Below, piece after piece: positions 34,285 through 44,170 of a DNA stretch of 64,000 bases (positions are counted from its first letter, which is position 1; the number at the start of each line of letters is the position of its first letter). The stretch is from positions 1 to 64,000 of the forward strand of contig JAKFCU010000092.1 of NCBI GenBank assembly GCA_036676475.1. The letters run 5' to 3'. Both the position numbers and the translations under genes were made by a program. This DNA comes from LC029 sp036676475 (GTDB lineage: Bacteria > Bacillota > Bacilli > Aneurinibacillales > RAOX-1). The notes below the pieces were generated by a model, which worked only from the letters and a program-made list of their open reading frames with translations, had not been told where the DNA came from and made no database searches.

Positions 34285-35766
34285 ATGAGCTCAACATTTC
34301 ACGGTCTGGAATTGGGGAAGAGATCACTGTTTGCCCAACAGGCTGCTTTAAATACAACCGGGCACAATATTGCCAATTCCAATACCAAAGGGTATACGAG
34401 GCAGCGGGTGGAGCTGGAAACCTCACACTCTATTTCGTATCCCGGCATGAACGGAGATCGATCTCCGCGGCAGCTTGGAACAGGGGTAGAGCCAGCAGAG
34501 ATTGTCCGCATTCGTGAAGATTTCTTGGATGAACAATTTCGTGGAGAGAACAAGGCTTTTGGCTATTGGGAAGCTACAAGTAACACCTATACCAAATTGG
34601 AAGAGATCATGAATGAACCATCCGATATTGGACTCCAAAAGCTGATGGATCAGTTTTGGCAGGGGTGGCAAGATCTCGCCAAGAACCCCGAGAGTTTAGC
34701 CGCCAGAGCGGTGGTCAGGGAGCGTGGAGTAGCACTTGGTGATGCTTTTCGCCATACCATGGTTTCTTTGGATCAATTGGACACAGATTTATCCAGTGTC
34801 GTGCAGACAAAGACCAGTGAAATCAATTCTATTGCCACGCAAATTCATGACTTGAATTCACAGATCCGGCAGCTTGTTCCCCATGGACATAATCCAAACG
34901 ACCTTTATGACAAACGGGATGTATTGCTTGATCAATTATCCAAGCTTGTTGATGTTGAAGTGAAGCCAGCTGAGCATGGGATGGTGGAAGTCCTTGTAAA
35001 AGGCCAGTCTCTTGTGAGTACGACCGGAACCCAAGCATTAGCCTATGATTCGGCAGCTAATCAGCTTTCACTTGGCGGGGCTGAACTCGTATTGACATCC
35101 GGCGAATTACTAGGAATTATGAACGGCAGAGGCAAAACGGATGAGAACGGACAAGCATCAGGGATTATAGCCGTCATGCGGAATCAAATCACGCAGCATG
35201 CCCTTACCTTTGTCCAAGAACTAAATAAAGCCCACCAGAATGGATTTACTATGGATGACATTCTGGCTTATAAGGCTGACCCGAGTGCTTCTCCTGCCAA
35301 ATTATTGTTTTTCGTGGATGCCAACGACCCTAATGATCCGCCGGGAGCTCCTCAGGATGCCGCAAGTATCACTGTCAATCCGCTCATTATCGAATCGCTA
35401 AACCGAATTGCTGCAGCGAGCACACCTAATGAAGGAGATGGCGTTAACGCGCAGAAGATTGCGACGAAAAAATTCGAGACTATCTCGATAGGCGGACAAA
35501 ATTCAACCCTCGACGACTTCTATCGGTTTACGATTGCTCAGTTGGGCGTCAAATCGCAAGAAGCCTCACGGATGGCTGGAAATAGCGAAGTGCTTGTCAA
35601 TCAGATTGAGAATCAAAGACAATCCGTTTCAGGGGTTTCCTTAGATGAAGAAATGAGTAATATGATTAAATATCAGCAGGCATACAATGCGGCTGCCCGT
35701 TATGTTACGGCGATCGATGAGATTCTGGATAAAGTAGTGAATGGAATGGGACGTGTGGGATTATAA
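34285..35766 (+). CDS. flgK: Hook-filament junction protein FlgK (HAP1)
   Basis: 493 residues. The N-terminal rod-type motif (STFHGLELGKRSLFAQQAAL, TTGHNIANSNTKGYTRQRVE) and the C-terminal end (VSLDEEMSNMIKYQQAYNAA, ARYVTAIDEILDKVV) are canonical. GGGAGGTAAAAG precedes the ATG. Forms the first junction ring on the hook. Confidence 0.97.
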   Translation: MSSTFHGLELGKRSLFAQQAALNTTGHNIANSNTKGYTRQRVELETSHSISYPGMNGDRSPRQLGTGVEPAEIVRIREDFLDEQFRGENKAFGYWEATSNTYTKLEEIMNEPSDIGLQKLMDQFWQGWQDLAKNPESLAARAVVRERGVALGDAFRHTMVSLDQLDTDLSSVVQTKTSEINSIATQIHDLNSQIRQLVPHGHNPNDLYDKRDVLLDQLSKLVDVEVKPAEHGMVEVLVKGQSLVSTTGTQALAYDSAANQLSLGGAELVLTSGELLGIMNGRGKTDENGQASGIIAVMRNQITQHALTFVQELNKAHQNGFTMDDILAYKADPSASPAKLLFFVDANDPNDPPGAPQDAASITVNPLIIESLNRIAAASTPNEGDGVNAQKIATKKFETISIGGQNSTLDDFYRFTIAQLGVKSQEASRMAGNSEVLVNQIENQRQSVSGVSLDEEMSNMIKYQQAYNAAARYVTAIDEILDKVVNGMGRVGL

Positions 35767-35784
35767 GCAAGGTAGGTGAGTGAA

Positions 35785-36651
35785 ATGAGTGTACGGATTA
35801 CCCAAACGATGCTGAACAATAACATGCTCAGTAATCTAAACAGGAGCTACAAAGCGATGGATAAGTACCAGGATCAACTGTCCACTGGGAAAAAGATTAA
35901 CCGTCCATCGGATGATCCTGTTGCTGCATCAAGAGGGATGTTTTATCGCTCTACTGTGACGGAGATTGAACAGTATAAACGGAATGCGGATGAGGGGTTA
36001 AGCTGGATCGAAATAACGGATGAATCTTTAGATCAAGTAAACAGCGCGATACATCGTGTCAGGGAGCTAACGGTTCAAGGAAGCAATGGTACCTATGAAC
36101 AGATGTCCATGGATGCGATTGCCAATGAAGTGGAGCAGTTAAGGTCCCACATTGGTGATATTGCTAATACAACCATTGGGGACAGATATATTTTTGCCGG
36201 TACAGAAACGAAAACGAAACCGTTCGAAAATGGCCAATTTATCAATGACAATAGCCAAGACATCAAGTGGGAAGTGGGACAAGGCAACTTTCTGAAAGTG
36301 AATGTCAATGGCAATGCCGTCTTCCCAGATGTCCTTTCGGCTCTGGACGGAATTATAGGAGATTTGCGCAGTGGAACCAACCCTGGCAGCCGCTTGGGGG
36401 AATTGGACGAACAACTCGATCAACTTCTCAAGGAAAGGGCAGTCAACGGTTCCAATATGAATCGAATGGAAATGATGATATCACGAATTGAAAAAACGGA
36501 CATTACAGCTAAAAAATTGCTCTCGGAAACCGAAGATGCAGATATCGCTCAAGTGATTACGGAATTGACATCGCAGGAAAGCGTCCATCGGGCAGCCTTA
36601 TCAGCTGGTTCCAGGATCATACAGCAGTCGTTGGCCGACTTTTTGCGTTAG
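35785..36651 (+). CDS. flgL: Hook-filament junction protein FlgL (HAP3)
   Basis: 288 residues. Flagellin-like N-terminus (RITQTMLNNNMLSNLNRSYK, LSTGKKINRPSDDPVAASRG) and C-terminus (ITELTSQESVHRAALSAGSR, IIQQSLADFLR). ATG at 35785 is preceded by AGGTAGGTGAGTGA; the earlier GTG at 35776 lies within that site. Confidence 0.96.
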   Translation: MSVRITQTMLNNNMLSNLNRSYKAMDKYQDQLSTGKKINRPSDDPVAASRGMFYRSTVTEIEQYKRNADEGLSWIEITDESLDQVNSAIHRVRELTVQGSNGTYEQMSMDAIANEVEQLRSHIGDIANTTIGDRYIFAGTETKTKPFENGQFINDNSQDIKWEVGQGNFLKVNVNGNAVFPDVLSALDGIIGDLRSGTNPGSRLGELDEQLDQLLKERAVNGSNMNRMEMMISRIEKTDITAKKLLSETEDADIAQVITELTSQESVHRAALSAGSRIIQQSLADFLR

Positions 36652-36681
36652 TTTTTTCTGCATAAAGACATATATTAGCAG

Positions 36682-36714
36682 CCACCAACTTCGAGTGTTG
36701 GTGGTTTTGTTGTA
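36682..36714 (+). terminator. Terminator after flgL
   Basis: CCACCAAC and GTTGGTGG form a perfect stem followed by TTTTGTTG. It separates the flgM-flgL unit from fliK. Confidence 0.85.
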
Positions 36715-36941
36715 ATAGATCGCATATGGTTAGGTGACCCATAGCGAATGAATCCGAAGCTTGTTACCCCTTTTTTGTGCCAATATTTTCATTTGTAAGC
36801 TTGAAGCAAATCAGCGAAAATGAAGCTAGGGTCAATATCATATTTCTATAAAAAATGAAATGGTAAACATGATCTAATAGATTGGATGCCATATGTAGTG
36901 TATAATGTTGTCAAAGAAAGTCGAACGAAGGTGGTGTGTGG
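36715..36941 (+). promoter_or_regulatory. Gap with probable promoter of the fliK-flgD-flgE unit
   Basis: No gene. TATAAT at 36901-36906 is a good -10 element 36 bases before the fliK start; no clear -35 at 16-18 bases. This is where fliE-fliJ would lie in the Bacillus order; they are not here. Confidence 0.45.
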
Positions 36942-38204
36942 ATGGCGTCAATAGAAAGGCTACAAGCTCCTGTGCAGACGGGAAGTAACCAACCGGGAAA
37001 GGGGATCGAGGATTCATCCGTTTCCATGGCAACCTTTACCCAGATTCTAGGTGAGATTCAGCAGTCCATCTCTCCTTTGGCATCATCACAGGAGCAAACC
37101 GAACTGTTGGAAATGGGGATAGTTGAAGACGGTAATCAGGAAAGTCCGGAATGGACGCAGGAGCAGTGGCAGGAAGTTTTAGCGATGTTAAAAACATTTT
37201 TTCAGGTACTCAATCAATCTTCGGAATCGATTTCAGGATCGGTAGAGAATGGTCTTAACCAACCTACGACTCACAGTTTATTGCTGACCCAAGAAGGAAT
37301 GGAATCCATCGGGTTGAAGTTGGAAAAAGGGCCTCTCTCATCTATTTCTGAGGTTCTATCCATCATACATAAAATGGGACAAAATGAGACAGAAATTCCT
37401 CGTGATGTTGCCAATCAGTTTGATAAAATCATGAAGATCCTTGGACCATCCACTTCCAAAGGAGAGGCACAAGAGCCCTTCAGTGAGATGATAAGCCAAA
37501 GCCCTCATGAAAATAAGGTTGTCAGTTGGCAATTAGGGCAAGGGTCTGGCGTTCTTCGTTTCCAGCCGATTGATAAGAGCCAATCTGTTTCATTGGAAGG
37601 TATGGATACAGGAACGGAAGCAGAATCTGAAGGCCCATCAACTGGGGCTATGCCTATTTTTTCTGGATCGGGCCTTCTCCGTATTCAATCCCAACAGGTC
37701 AAACCAGTCCCATATGCGATGAATAGTGAAAACTTTGTCCCGGAAATGACGGAATTTCTAGTCTCTAAGATAAAGATTTCTCCTTTGACCGGGGGGACGG
37801 AGGCAAGGGTTTCCTTATCTCCGGAGCACTTAGGGCAATTGGATATGAGGATATCCATGCAGCAAGGACAAATGGTTGCTCAATTTATAGCGGAAAGTGC
37901 AGTAGCTAGGGACATGCTGGAGTCTAATTTGTCCGCCTTGCGATCGGCTCTTCAGCAGCAAGGTATACAAGTTGGTAAAATCGACATCCAAACTGCTGCG
38001 CAGGCTGGGTTGATGAATCAACATCAGCAGCCTCAAGGACAGCCAGGGTCGTATCAACAAAATCAAAAGTCCAAACGCACCTCCACCGTTTCAGGGATGG
38101 AACAACTTGGCACAGAAGGTGGTGCGGCTGTTTATGATCATATGCAGTCCTATGGATCCTCCATTGTGCAGCCTTCTAATAAGAATATAGATTTTACCGC
38201 TTAG
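36942..38204 (+). CDS. fliK: Flagellar hook-length control protein FliK
   Basis: 420 residues. The N-terminal 270 are low in conservation and Gln/Ser-rich; the C-terminal FliK domain (ARVSLSPEHLGQLDMRISMQ, VARDMLESNLSALRSALQQQ, GIQVGKIDIQ) is clear. It measures hook length and switches export specificity through FlhB. ATG at 36942 follows GAAGGTGGTGTGTGG. Confidence 0.9.
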   Translation: MASIERLQAPVQTGSNQPGKGIEDSSVSMATFTQILGEIQQSISPLASSQEQTELLEMGIVEDGNQESPEWTQEQWQEVLAMLKTFFQVLNQSSESISGSVENGLNQPTTHSLLLTQEGMESIGLKLEKGPLSSISEVLSIIHKMGQNETEIPRDVANQFDKIMKILGPSTSKGEAQEPFSEMISQSPHENKVVSWQLGQGSGVLRFQPIDKSQSVSLEGMDTGTEAESEGPSTGAMPIFSGSGLLRIQSQQVKPVPYAMNSENFVPEMTEFLVSKIKISPLTGGTEARVSLSPEHLGQLDMRISMQQGQMVAQFIAESAVARDMLESNLSALRSALQQQGIQVGKIDIQTAAQAGLMNQHQQPQGQPGSYQQNQKSKRTSTVSGMEQLGTEGGAAVYDHMQSYGSSIVQPSNKNIDFTA

Positions 38205-38220
38205 AATGGGAGGGATAGAA

Positions 38221-38634
38221 TTGCCAACGGTGAACAGTACCAACACTTCTTATTATCAAAATGTCAGGACACAAGAAGAAAAAAACACATTAGGAAAAGA
38301 CGATTTCCTAAAAATCCTGGTTACCCAAATGCGTCATCAGGATCCCCTTCAGCCCCTGCAGGATAAGGAATTTATTGGACAAATGACTCAGTTCAGCACG
38401 CTGGAGCAGATTGTGAACTTGAATCAATCGTTTATAAATTTTGCAAACTCACAAGGGGGTCTAAGTGCTTATTCGTCATCGCTTGGCATGGAAATTACCT
38501 GGCTGGACGGGACAACATCTCAAACCGGAACCGTGACCGGAGTAGCGACTAAAGACGGGAAAGTTCACTACATGGTAGACGGAAAGGAAGTTCCTGTGGA
38601 ACAAGTCAATTCTATCCGTCAACCACAAATATAA
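38221..38634 (+). CDS. flgD: Hook assembly protein FlgD (cap)
   Basis: 137 residues with the FlgD N-terminal motif LGKDDFLKILVTQMRHQDPL and IGQMTQFSTLEQIVNL, then a short beta domain (TVTGVATKDGKVHYMVDGKE). It caps the growing hook. TTG at 38221 fits GGGAGGGATAGAA best; ATG 38206 would start inside that site with nothing upstream. Confidence 0.93.
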   Translation: MPTVNSTNTSYYQNVRTQEEKNTLGKDDFLKILVTQMRHQDPLQPLQDKEFIGQMTQFSTLEQIVNLNQSFINFANSQGGLSAYSSSLGMEITWLDGTTSQTGTVTGVATKDGKVHYMVDGKEVPVEQVNSIRQPQI

Positions 38635-38647
38635 GGGAGGTTAATCC

Positions 38648-39457
38648 ATGCTGCGTTCATTATATTCGGGAATTTCCGGAATGAGAGGGTTTCAGACAAA
38701 ACTAGATGTAATTGGTAACAATATAGCCAATGTCAATACCGTCGGTTTTAAGAAGAGCAGAGTGATGTTTCAGGATATATTGAGCCAAACGATATCTGGA
38801 GCGACAGCTCCAGGAGATGAAACCGGAGGAGTGAATCCAAGGCAGATTGGCTTAGGCGTAAAAACGGCTGCGATTGATGTTGTCCATTCTGCTGGTAGTC
38901 CGATGACAACCAATTTGACAACCGATTTAAGCATTGATGGAGACGGTTATTTTGTAGTCTCCCCAAGTGAGGATGGGCCGCGATATCTGACTAGGGCGGG
39001 TAATTTCACACGGGATGCTGTTGGTAATCTCGTGTCTGCCCAAGGATTTTTTGTTCTTTCATCGGATGAGGGAGTTATCAATATCCCTCGAGAAGACTAT
39101 ACCTCTTTTTCCATTGACACCAATGGTAATGTGTTGGCTACAGATGCAGAAGGGCTAACAGAAGTCATTGCTACAATCGGAACAACAACGATCAGCAATC
39201 CTGGCGGTTTGAAGAAGCTCGGAGGGTCACTCTATGAGATGACTCCTAATGCAAACCCGGATGGTGAATTTGAAATAGGTGCTCCGGTTGATAATAATTC
39301 AGGTCAAATCATTTCCGGACAACTGGAAATGTCGAACGTAGAATTGACGGAAGAATTCTCTGAAATGATTGTGGCACAGCGCGGATTCCAAGCGAATACC
39401 AGAATCATTACTACCTCGGATTCCATTCTAGAAGAAGTAGTCAACTTGAAACGATAA
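38648..39457 (+). CDS. flgE: Flagellar hook protein FlgE
   Basis: 269 residues, the short form typical of Bacillus. N-terminus MLRSLYSGISGMRGFQTKLD and VIGNNIANVNTVGFKKSRV; C-terminus MSNVELTEEFSEMIVAQRGF, QANTRIITTSDSILEEVV. Located after flgD as expected. FlgG-type rod proteins are the alternative, but order and length favour hook protein. The small swrD/flbD gene that usually follows is absent. Confidence 0.9.
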   Translation: MLRSLYSGISGMRGFQTKLDVIGNNIANVNTVGFKKSRVMFQDILSQTISGATAPGDETGGVNPRQIGLGVKTAAIDVVHSAGSPMTTNLTTDLSIDGDGYFVVSPSEDGPRYLTRAGNFTRDAVGNLVSAQGFFVLSSDEGVINIPREDYTSFSIDTNGNVLATDAEGLTEVIATIGTTTISNPGGLKKLGGSLYEMTPNANPDGEFEIGAPVDNNSGQIISGQLEMSNVELTEEFSEMIVAQRGFQANTRIITTSDSILEEVVNLKR

Positions 39458-39537
39458 GCCATGGAGAGGGAGAGTGTCTACCTCCCTCCTTAAATGTTTA
39501 CGGACTTTTTGATAAGATTAGGGTGGTATTTTATACG

Positions 39538-39960
39538 ATGCGAAGAATTTTGATTATTATGATGATCTCGATCCTTCTTCTTGCCGGTACTGTCCTTGCT
39601 CTCTGGAAGATGGTCAACCAGAAGGAAGTGGAATCACTCCCTGGGGCGATTACCGCGGAGGAATTGGTTGAGTTTACCGTTGAGACACAAGAGCTTACAA
39701 CCAATTTACAGTCAGGAGATTTTGTGCAATTGAAGTTCCAGCTTCAGGGGGATTCCGCTAAAGCAAAGGAAGAATTGCAAAACCGAATGATTCAAATTCG
39801 GCATATCATGATTCGAACCGTGTCCTCCAAAACAGCTGATGGCCTTAAAGGGGAAGAAGGAATTACCAGTTTGGAACAAACGATTCAAAATCAAATTAAT
39901 CAGTTGATGCAGGATGGCCAAGTGGTAAAAATTTTTACGACTAAAAAGCTTTTGCAGTAA
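39538..39960 (+). CDS. fliL: Flagellar basal body-associated protein FliL
   Basis: 140 residues: one membrane helix near the N-terminus (RRILIIMMISILLLAGTVLA) and a periplasm-facing domain with the FliL end VKIFTTKKLLQ. Helps stator function. ATG at 39538; GTG 39523 is possible but its ribosome binding site is weaker. Confidence 0.88.
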   Translation: MRRILIIMMISILLLAGTVLALWKMVNQKEVESLPGAITAEELVEFTVETQELTTNLQSGDFVQLKFQLQGDSAKAKEELQNRMIQIRHIMIRTVSSKTADGLKGEEGITSLEQTIQNQINQLMQDGQVVKIFTTKKLLQ

Positions 39961-39986
39961 CTAAGAAGTGTGGGTGGGTGATGTGA

Positions 39987-40976
39987 ATGGCTGAAGTTCT
40001 GTCCCAGCATGAAATAGATGCCTTGCTGGCAGCCATGTCTACAGGTGAAATGCAGCAGCAACCCGAATCAGTAGAACAAAAGAAGGTAAAAGTTTATGAT
40101 TTTAAGAGAGCTCTGCGCTTTTCTAAGGATCAGATTCGGAATCTAACTCGCATACATGAGGGTTATGCACGCTTATTGACAACTTTTTTTTCAGCACAAT
40201 TAAGAACTTTTACGCAAATTAATGTTGCTTCCGTAGACCAGCTCCCCTATGAGGAGTTTATTCGTTCCATACCAGAAAAGACCATTCTTTCTCCTTTTGA
40301 AGGAGCGTCTTTGCAGGGCCGTATGCTAATGGAAATGAGCCCCCATATAACTTTTGCTATTTTGGACCGTTTATTTGGGGGGACAGGTGTTCCAGTAACC
40401 TATGAGAAGAAAAATGGACTCACGGAAATTGAAGTCTCCGTGCTGGAACGACTGTATACAAGAATCCTTGGCCTTTTCCACGAGTCATGGAAGGATCTGA
40501 CTGAAGTAGACCCTGTATTGCTTGAATTGGAAACGAATCCGCAGTTTGTACAGATCGTTGCACCGAATGAGACGGTGATTGTCATCTCATTCAGCATGAA
40601 AATCGGAGAGGCTACAGGTATCATGAATTTATGTTTGCCATATGTCGTCTTAGAGCCGATTATGCCGAAGTTAACAGCTCATCAATTATTCGCCAATCAA
40701 CAAATCGAAAAGAATGATGCAGAGGGTGAGATTTTAAAAGGTTCCGTTCAACGGGTTGAGCTTCCGATTATCGTTGAATTAGGAACCGCTGCAATCACCA
40801 TTGAAGATTTCTTAGGCTTAGAGGCCGGAGACATCATTCAGCTGAATCAGCCGATTGATAATAGCCTGAATATTAAGGTTGGACCAGCAGTGAAGTTTCA
40901 AGGACGTCCGGGAACCCAAAAGGGGCATTTGGCCATCCGAATTGAAAAGGTCCTGAGCGAAGGAGTGGAAAATTAA
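39987..40976 (+). CDS. fliM: Flagellar motor switch protein FliM
   Basis: 329 residues. The N-terminal CheY-binding motif VLSQHEIDALLAAMSTGE, the CheC-like middle domain (YEEFIRSIPEKTILSPFE, FAILDRLFGGTG) and the C-terminal SpoA domain (VELPIIVELGTAAITIEDFL, GDIIQLNQPI) are all present. It overlaps fliY by one base, so the two are translationally coupled. Confidence 0.97.
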   Translation: MAEVLSQHEIDALLAAMSTGEMQQQPESVEQKKVKVYDFKRALRFSKDQIRNLTRIHEGYARLLTTFFSAQLRTFTQINVASVDQLPYEEFIRSIPEKTILSPFEGASLQGRMLMEMSPHITFAILDRLFGGTGVPVTYEKKNGLTEIEVSVLERLYTRILGLFHESWKDLTEVDPVLLELETNPQFVQIVAPNETVIVISFSMKIGEATGIMNLCLPYVVLEPIMPKLTAHQLFANQQIEKNDAEGEILKGSVQRVELPIIVELGTAAITIEDFLGLEAGDIIQLNQPIDNSLNIKVGPAVKFQGRPGTQKGHLAIRIEKVLSEGVEN

Positions 40977-42091
40977 TGAGTGAAAACAGGATTCTTTCCC
41001 AGGAGGAAATTAATGCGCTGCTTAGCGGAAATCTTGAGGATGAGCCAAAGGAAGAGAAATCCGATTTAAGTGAATTGTTAACTTCATTAGAACAGGACGC
41101 ACTGGGGGAGATCGGTAACATATCTTTAGGTAATGCAGCGACAAGTCTTGCGATTCTTTTGGGACAAGACGTCGATATCACGACACCGCAAGTGCATGCT
41201 CTACATTATCATGAATTGAAAGATATGTTTCCGAATCCACATGTCAGCATCCATGTAGATTATACAGATGGATTTTTGGGAATGAATTTGCTTGTCTTGA
41301 AAGTTGATGACGCTAAGATCATTGCAGATCTGATGATGGGCGGAAGCGGTGTTGCTGAGGAGGGAGAATTATCCGAATTGCATACCAGCGCCGTCCAGGA
41401 AGCGATGAACCAAATGATGGGATCTGCGGCAACATCCATGTCAACCCTGTTTAATCGATTCGTGAACATTACCCCACCAGGGATTCAAGTATTGGATGTA
41501 GAATCTGGAAAGCTCCCGACATTTGCAGAAGATGTCATTATCGGTGTCTCTTTCCGGCTGAAAATCGGTAGTCTGATTGATTCCAAAATTATGCAATTAA
41601 TCCCCTTGTCATTTGCTAAGGATATGGTCAGTATTCTTTTAGGCGGTACAGAAGAAACAACCAGTTCCTTTGATTACGAGAGTGAAAGTCAAGTGGACAA
41701 TCTGATGCCATCTTATGGAAATAATCAAGAATCGAATCGTAGGGATCCTGAACCAAGTAAACACCAAGAGGTCCAGCCAGCCACCTTTTCATTTCCGGTT
41801 CTAGCGGAAGAGCCATCGATTAAGGTGAATGAGCGTAACTTAAATCTGTTAATGGACATTTCTCTTCAGGTTTCAGTGGAATTGGGAAGATCAACGAAAA
41901 AGATCAATGAAATTCTGGAACTGCGAAACGGCTCCATCGTTGAACTAGATAAATTGGCAGGCGAGCCGGTAGATATTCTTGTCAATAATAGGCTAATTGC
42001 CAAAGGTGAAGTGGTAGTCATGGATGAGAATTTTGCTGTCCGCTTAACCGAAATTGTGAATCTGAGCGAACGTATCAACAAACTGAATTAA
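40976..42091 (+). CDS. fliY: Flagellar motor switch phosphatase FliY
   Basis: 371 residues. N-terminal LSQEEINALLSG (CheY-P binding), two CheC-type phosphatase motifs (LEQDALGEIGNISLGNAATS and LHTSAVQEAMNQMMGSAATS) and a C-terminal FliN/SpoA domain (LLMDISLQVSVELGRSTKKI, IVELDKLAGEPVDILVNNRL). It dephosphorylates CheY-P at the switch. Confidence 0.96.
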   Translation: MSENRILSQEEINALLSGNLEDEPKEEKSDLSELLTSLEQDALGEIGNISLGNAATSLAILLGQDVDITTPQVHALHYHELKDMFPNPHVSIHVDYTDGFLGMNLLVLKVDDAKIIADLMMGGSGVAEEGELSELHTSAVQEAMNQMMGSAATSMSTLFNRFVNITPPGIQVLDVESGKLPTFAEDVIIGVSFRLKIGSLIDSKIMQLIPLSFAKDMVSILLGGTEETTSSFDYESESQVDNLMPSYGNNQESNRRDPEPSKHQEVQPATFSFPVLAEEPSIKVNERNLNLLMDISLQVSVELGRSTKKINEILELRNGSIVELDKLAGEPVDILVNNRLIAKGEVVVMDENFAVRLTEIVNLSERINKLN

Positions 42092-42105
42092 ACCGAGTGT
42101 GACCC

Positions 42106-42128
42106 TCATATAGAGGGTTTTATTTTTT
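42106..42128 (+). terminator. Terminator after fliY
   Basis: ACCCTC-ATATA-GAGGGT followed by TTTATTTTTT. Confidence 0.8.
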
Positions 42129-42136
42129 GGAATCCC

Positions 42137-42164
42137 TAAAAGCAAACGTTGAACCTGCCGATAA
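42137..42164 (+). promoter_or_regulatory. Sigma-D promoter of flaG-fliD
   Basis: TAAA at 42137-42140, a 16-base spacer and GCCGATAA at 42157-42164, 36 bases before flaG. Strong match. Confidence 0.9.
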
Positions 42165-42199
42165 TTATAAGTAGGAATATTTTGTTAGGGGGAATTCTA

Positions 42200-42559
42200 A
42201 TGGAAATCGGCCGGATTCAGCCTGTCAAGAATCAACAAAATCAGATGAATCAAACCACCCAAAACCCAGGTTCGTTTAACCGGGAAGCAGCTCATCCAAA
42301 GGCAGAAGAACAAGCCAATTCCAATGCCTCTCCCACGGAGAAGGATATAATCAAGGCAGTGGATAGTCTGAACAAAATGTTCGACTCTGCTCAGAGCCAT
42401 ATCCAATTTACTTATCATGAAAAGTTGGGCGAATATTATATTAAGATTATCAATGATCAGAAAAATGAAGTGATAAAGGAAATTCCTTCTAAGAAAATTT
42501 TGGACATGGTTGCGGAAATGAAAAAGTCGATTGGCTTGCTCATAGATGAAAAAATATAA
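42200..42559 (+). CDS. flaG: FlaG family flagellar protein (paralogue 2)
   Basis: 119 residues: variable Gln/Asn-rich first half, then IQFTYHEKLGEYYIKIINDQ and KNEVIKEIPSKKILDMVAEM, the FlaG signature. ATG at 42200 follows TAGGGGGAATTCTA. Start of the sigma-D-driven flaG-fliD-fliT-fliS unit. Confidence 0.9.
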   Translation: MEIGRIQPVKNQQNQMNQTTQNPGSFNREAAHPKAEEQANSNASPTEKDIIKAVDSLNKMFDSAQSHIQFTYHEKLGEYYIKIINDQKNEVIKEIPSKKILDMVAEMKKSIGLLIDEKI

Positions 42560-42574
42560 AGGGAGGGAATGAAC

Positions 42575-44158
42575 ATGATTAGTGGACTTCGGTTTAGCGG
42601 ATTAGCGTCAGGGATGGATACGGAAACCATTGTAAAGAAACTGATGGATGCCGAACGGCTGCCATTAAATAAGATGATGCAAAAGAAGCAAACACAAGAA
42701 TGGCAAAGAGATGCTTATCGGGAAACGAATACGATGTTGCTTGGTTTACGAACCTCGATGGAAAAGTTGCGTTTGCAATCCACCTTTACGCAATCAAAAG
42801 TGAGTTCTACGGATACAGCGAAAGTTGATGTGAGTAAAGTAGGGAATCCAAGTTTGTCGAGTTATAATATTACCAGTGTGGAGTTGGCAGAACCGGCACA
42901 ACCGGCGTCAGTGAAGTTTGCTGCGGTAGATGATCCATCTCTGACAGATGCTAATACGCAACTAGGAACGGGAAATGGTTTCAGTTTTACGATTGGTAAT
43001 GGAACAAGCAGCAAACCCATTACAGTTGCTGATACAGATACGATAAATTCTGTCATTACTAAAATTAATACCGAGTCTGGTACGACAGGGGTAGTTGCTA
43101 GTTATTCTGAGACTGAGAAAAAACTGATTTTTACTTCAACGAAAACAGGTGATTCGGCTAATATTGTAGTAAGTGGAGCACCTACTGATGGTGCCAATGT
43201 TGCAACAAATGTTCTTAAAATAGTAAATGGATCAATTGACACGGTTCCAGTTCTTAATACTGATACCTATGGATCAAACGGAACAGTGGTATATGGTGAA
43301 GACGGAGACAATGCCAGGATCACCATCAATGGAACCCAAATTGAGTCAGCTACCAACACATTTACCTACGACGGCCTAAAGTTCACCCTGAAAGAAGCCT
43401 TCGCAACGGGTTCTGGCTCTGTCACCATCAATAAAGAAACAGATACCGATGCCATTTTCAATGATATTAAAACCTTTGTTGATAAATATAACGAAGTAAT
43501 CGCAAGTTTAAACGGCAAAATTGATGAAAAAAAGTATCGGGATTTTAATCCGCTTTTAGCTGAACAAAAAGAAGCGATGAAAGATAAAGAAATCGAAATA
43601 TGGGAAGAAAAGGCAAAGAGTGGATTGCTGCGAAACGACAGCATGATTTCCAATGTTCTAGTCAAAATGAGAAACAGTTTGACTAATATGGTTTCAGGAG
43701 TAAATTCCAGCTTTGATACCTTAAGTGAAATCGGCATAAAAACGAGTGATAATTATAAAGACAACGGAAAATTGGTTATCGATGAGACGAAATTAAAAGC
43801 CGCCATTACCAACAATCTGGATGATGTGAAAACATTTTTTACTAAAACCTCTTCAGATACGGGTACTACCGTAACGAATACGACCAAGTATAATGAGAGC
43901 GGGATTGGATGGAGGATCTATGACCAACTCAATGCCTCGATGAAAGAGCTCACTGCGAAAGCAGGATCGTCGACCACTGTTGACAATAGTCTTTTAGGAA
44001 AAAGCATTGGAAATATCGGTGACCAAATCAACGCATTTGAAGATCGATTGACTCAAATTGAAAACCGTTATTGGAGACAGTTCACCGAGATGGAAAAGGC
44101 TATCTCGAAGGCTAATTCACAAAGTGGATGGTTGTCGCAGCAGTTCAGTGGTGGGTAG
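42575..44158 (+). CDS. fliD: Filament cap protein FliD (HAP2)
   Basis: 527 residues. N-terminus ISGLRFSGLASGMDTETIVK with MQKKQTQEWQRDAYRETNTM; C-terminal coiled region (FEDRLTQIENRYWRQFTEME, KAISKANSQSGWLSQQFSG). The centre (about residues 115-260) is a Thr/Ser/Asn-rich variable surface part. ATG 42575 is 7 bases from GGGAGGG; ATG 42569 is too close to it. Confidence 0.95.
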   Translation: MISGLRFSGLASGMDTETIVKKLMDAERLPLNKMMQKKQTQEWQRDAYRETNTMLLGLRTSMEKLRLQSTFTQSKVSSTDTAKVDVSKVGNPSLSSYNITSVELAEPAQPASVKFAAVDDPSLTDANTQLGTGNGFSFTIGNGTSSKPITVADTDTINSVITKINTESGTTGVVASYSETEKKLIFTSTKTGDSANIVVSGAPTDGANVATNVLKIVNGSIDTVPVLNTDTYGSNGTVVYGEDGDNARITINGTQIESATNTFTYDGLKFTLKEAFATGSGSVTINKETDTDAIFNDIKTFVDKYNEVIASLNGKIDEKKYRDFNPLLAEQKEAMKDKEIEIWEEKAKSGLLRNDSMISNVLVKMRNSLTNMVSGVNSSFDTLSEIGIKTSDNYKDNGKLVIDETKLKAAITNNLDDVKTFFTKTSSDTGTTVTNTTKYNESGIGWRIYDQLNASMKELTAKAGSSTTVDNSLLGKSIGNIGDQINAFEDRLTQIENRYWRQFTEMEKAISKANSQSGWLSQQFSGG

Positions 44159-44170
44159 GTGAACAGATAA

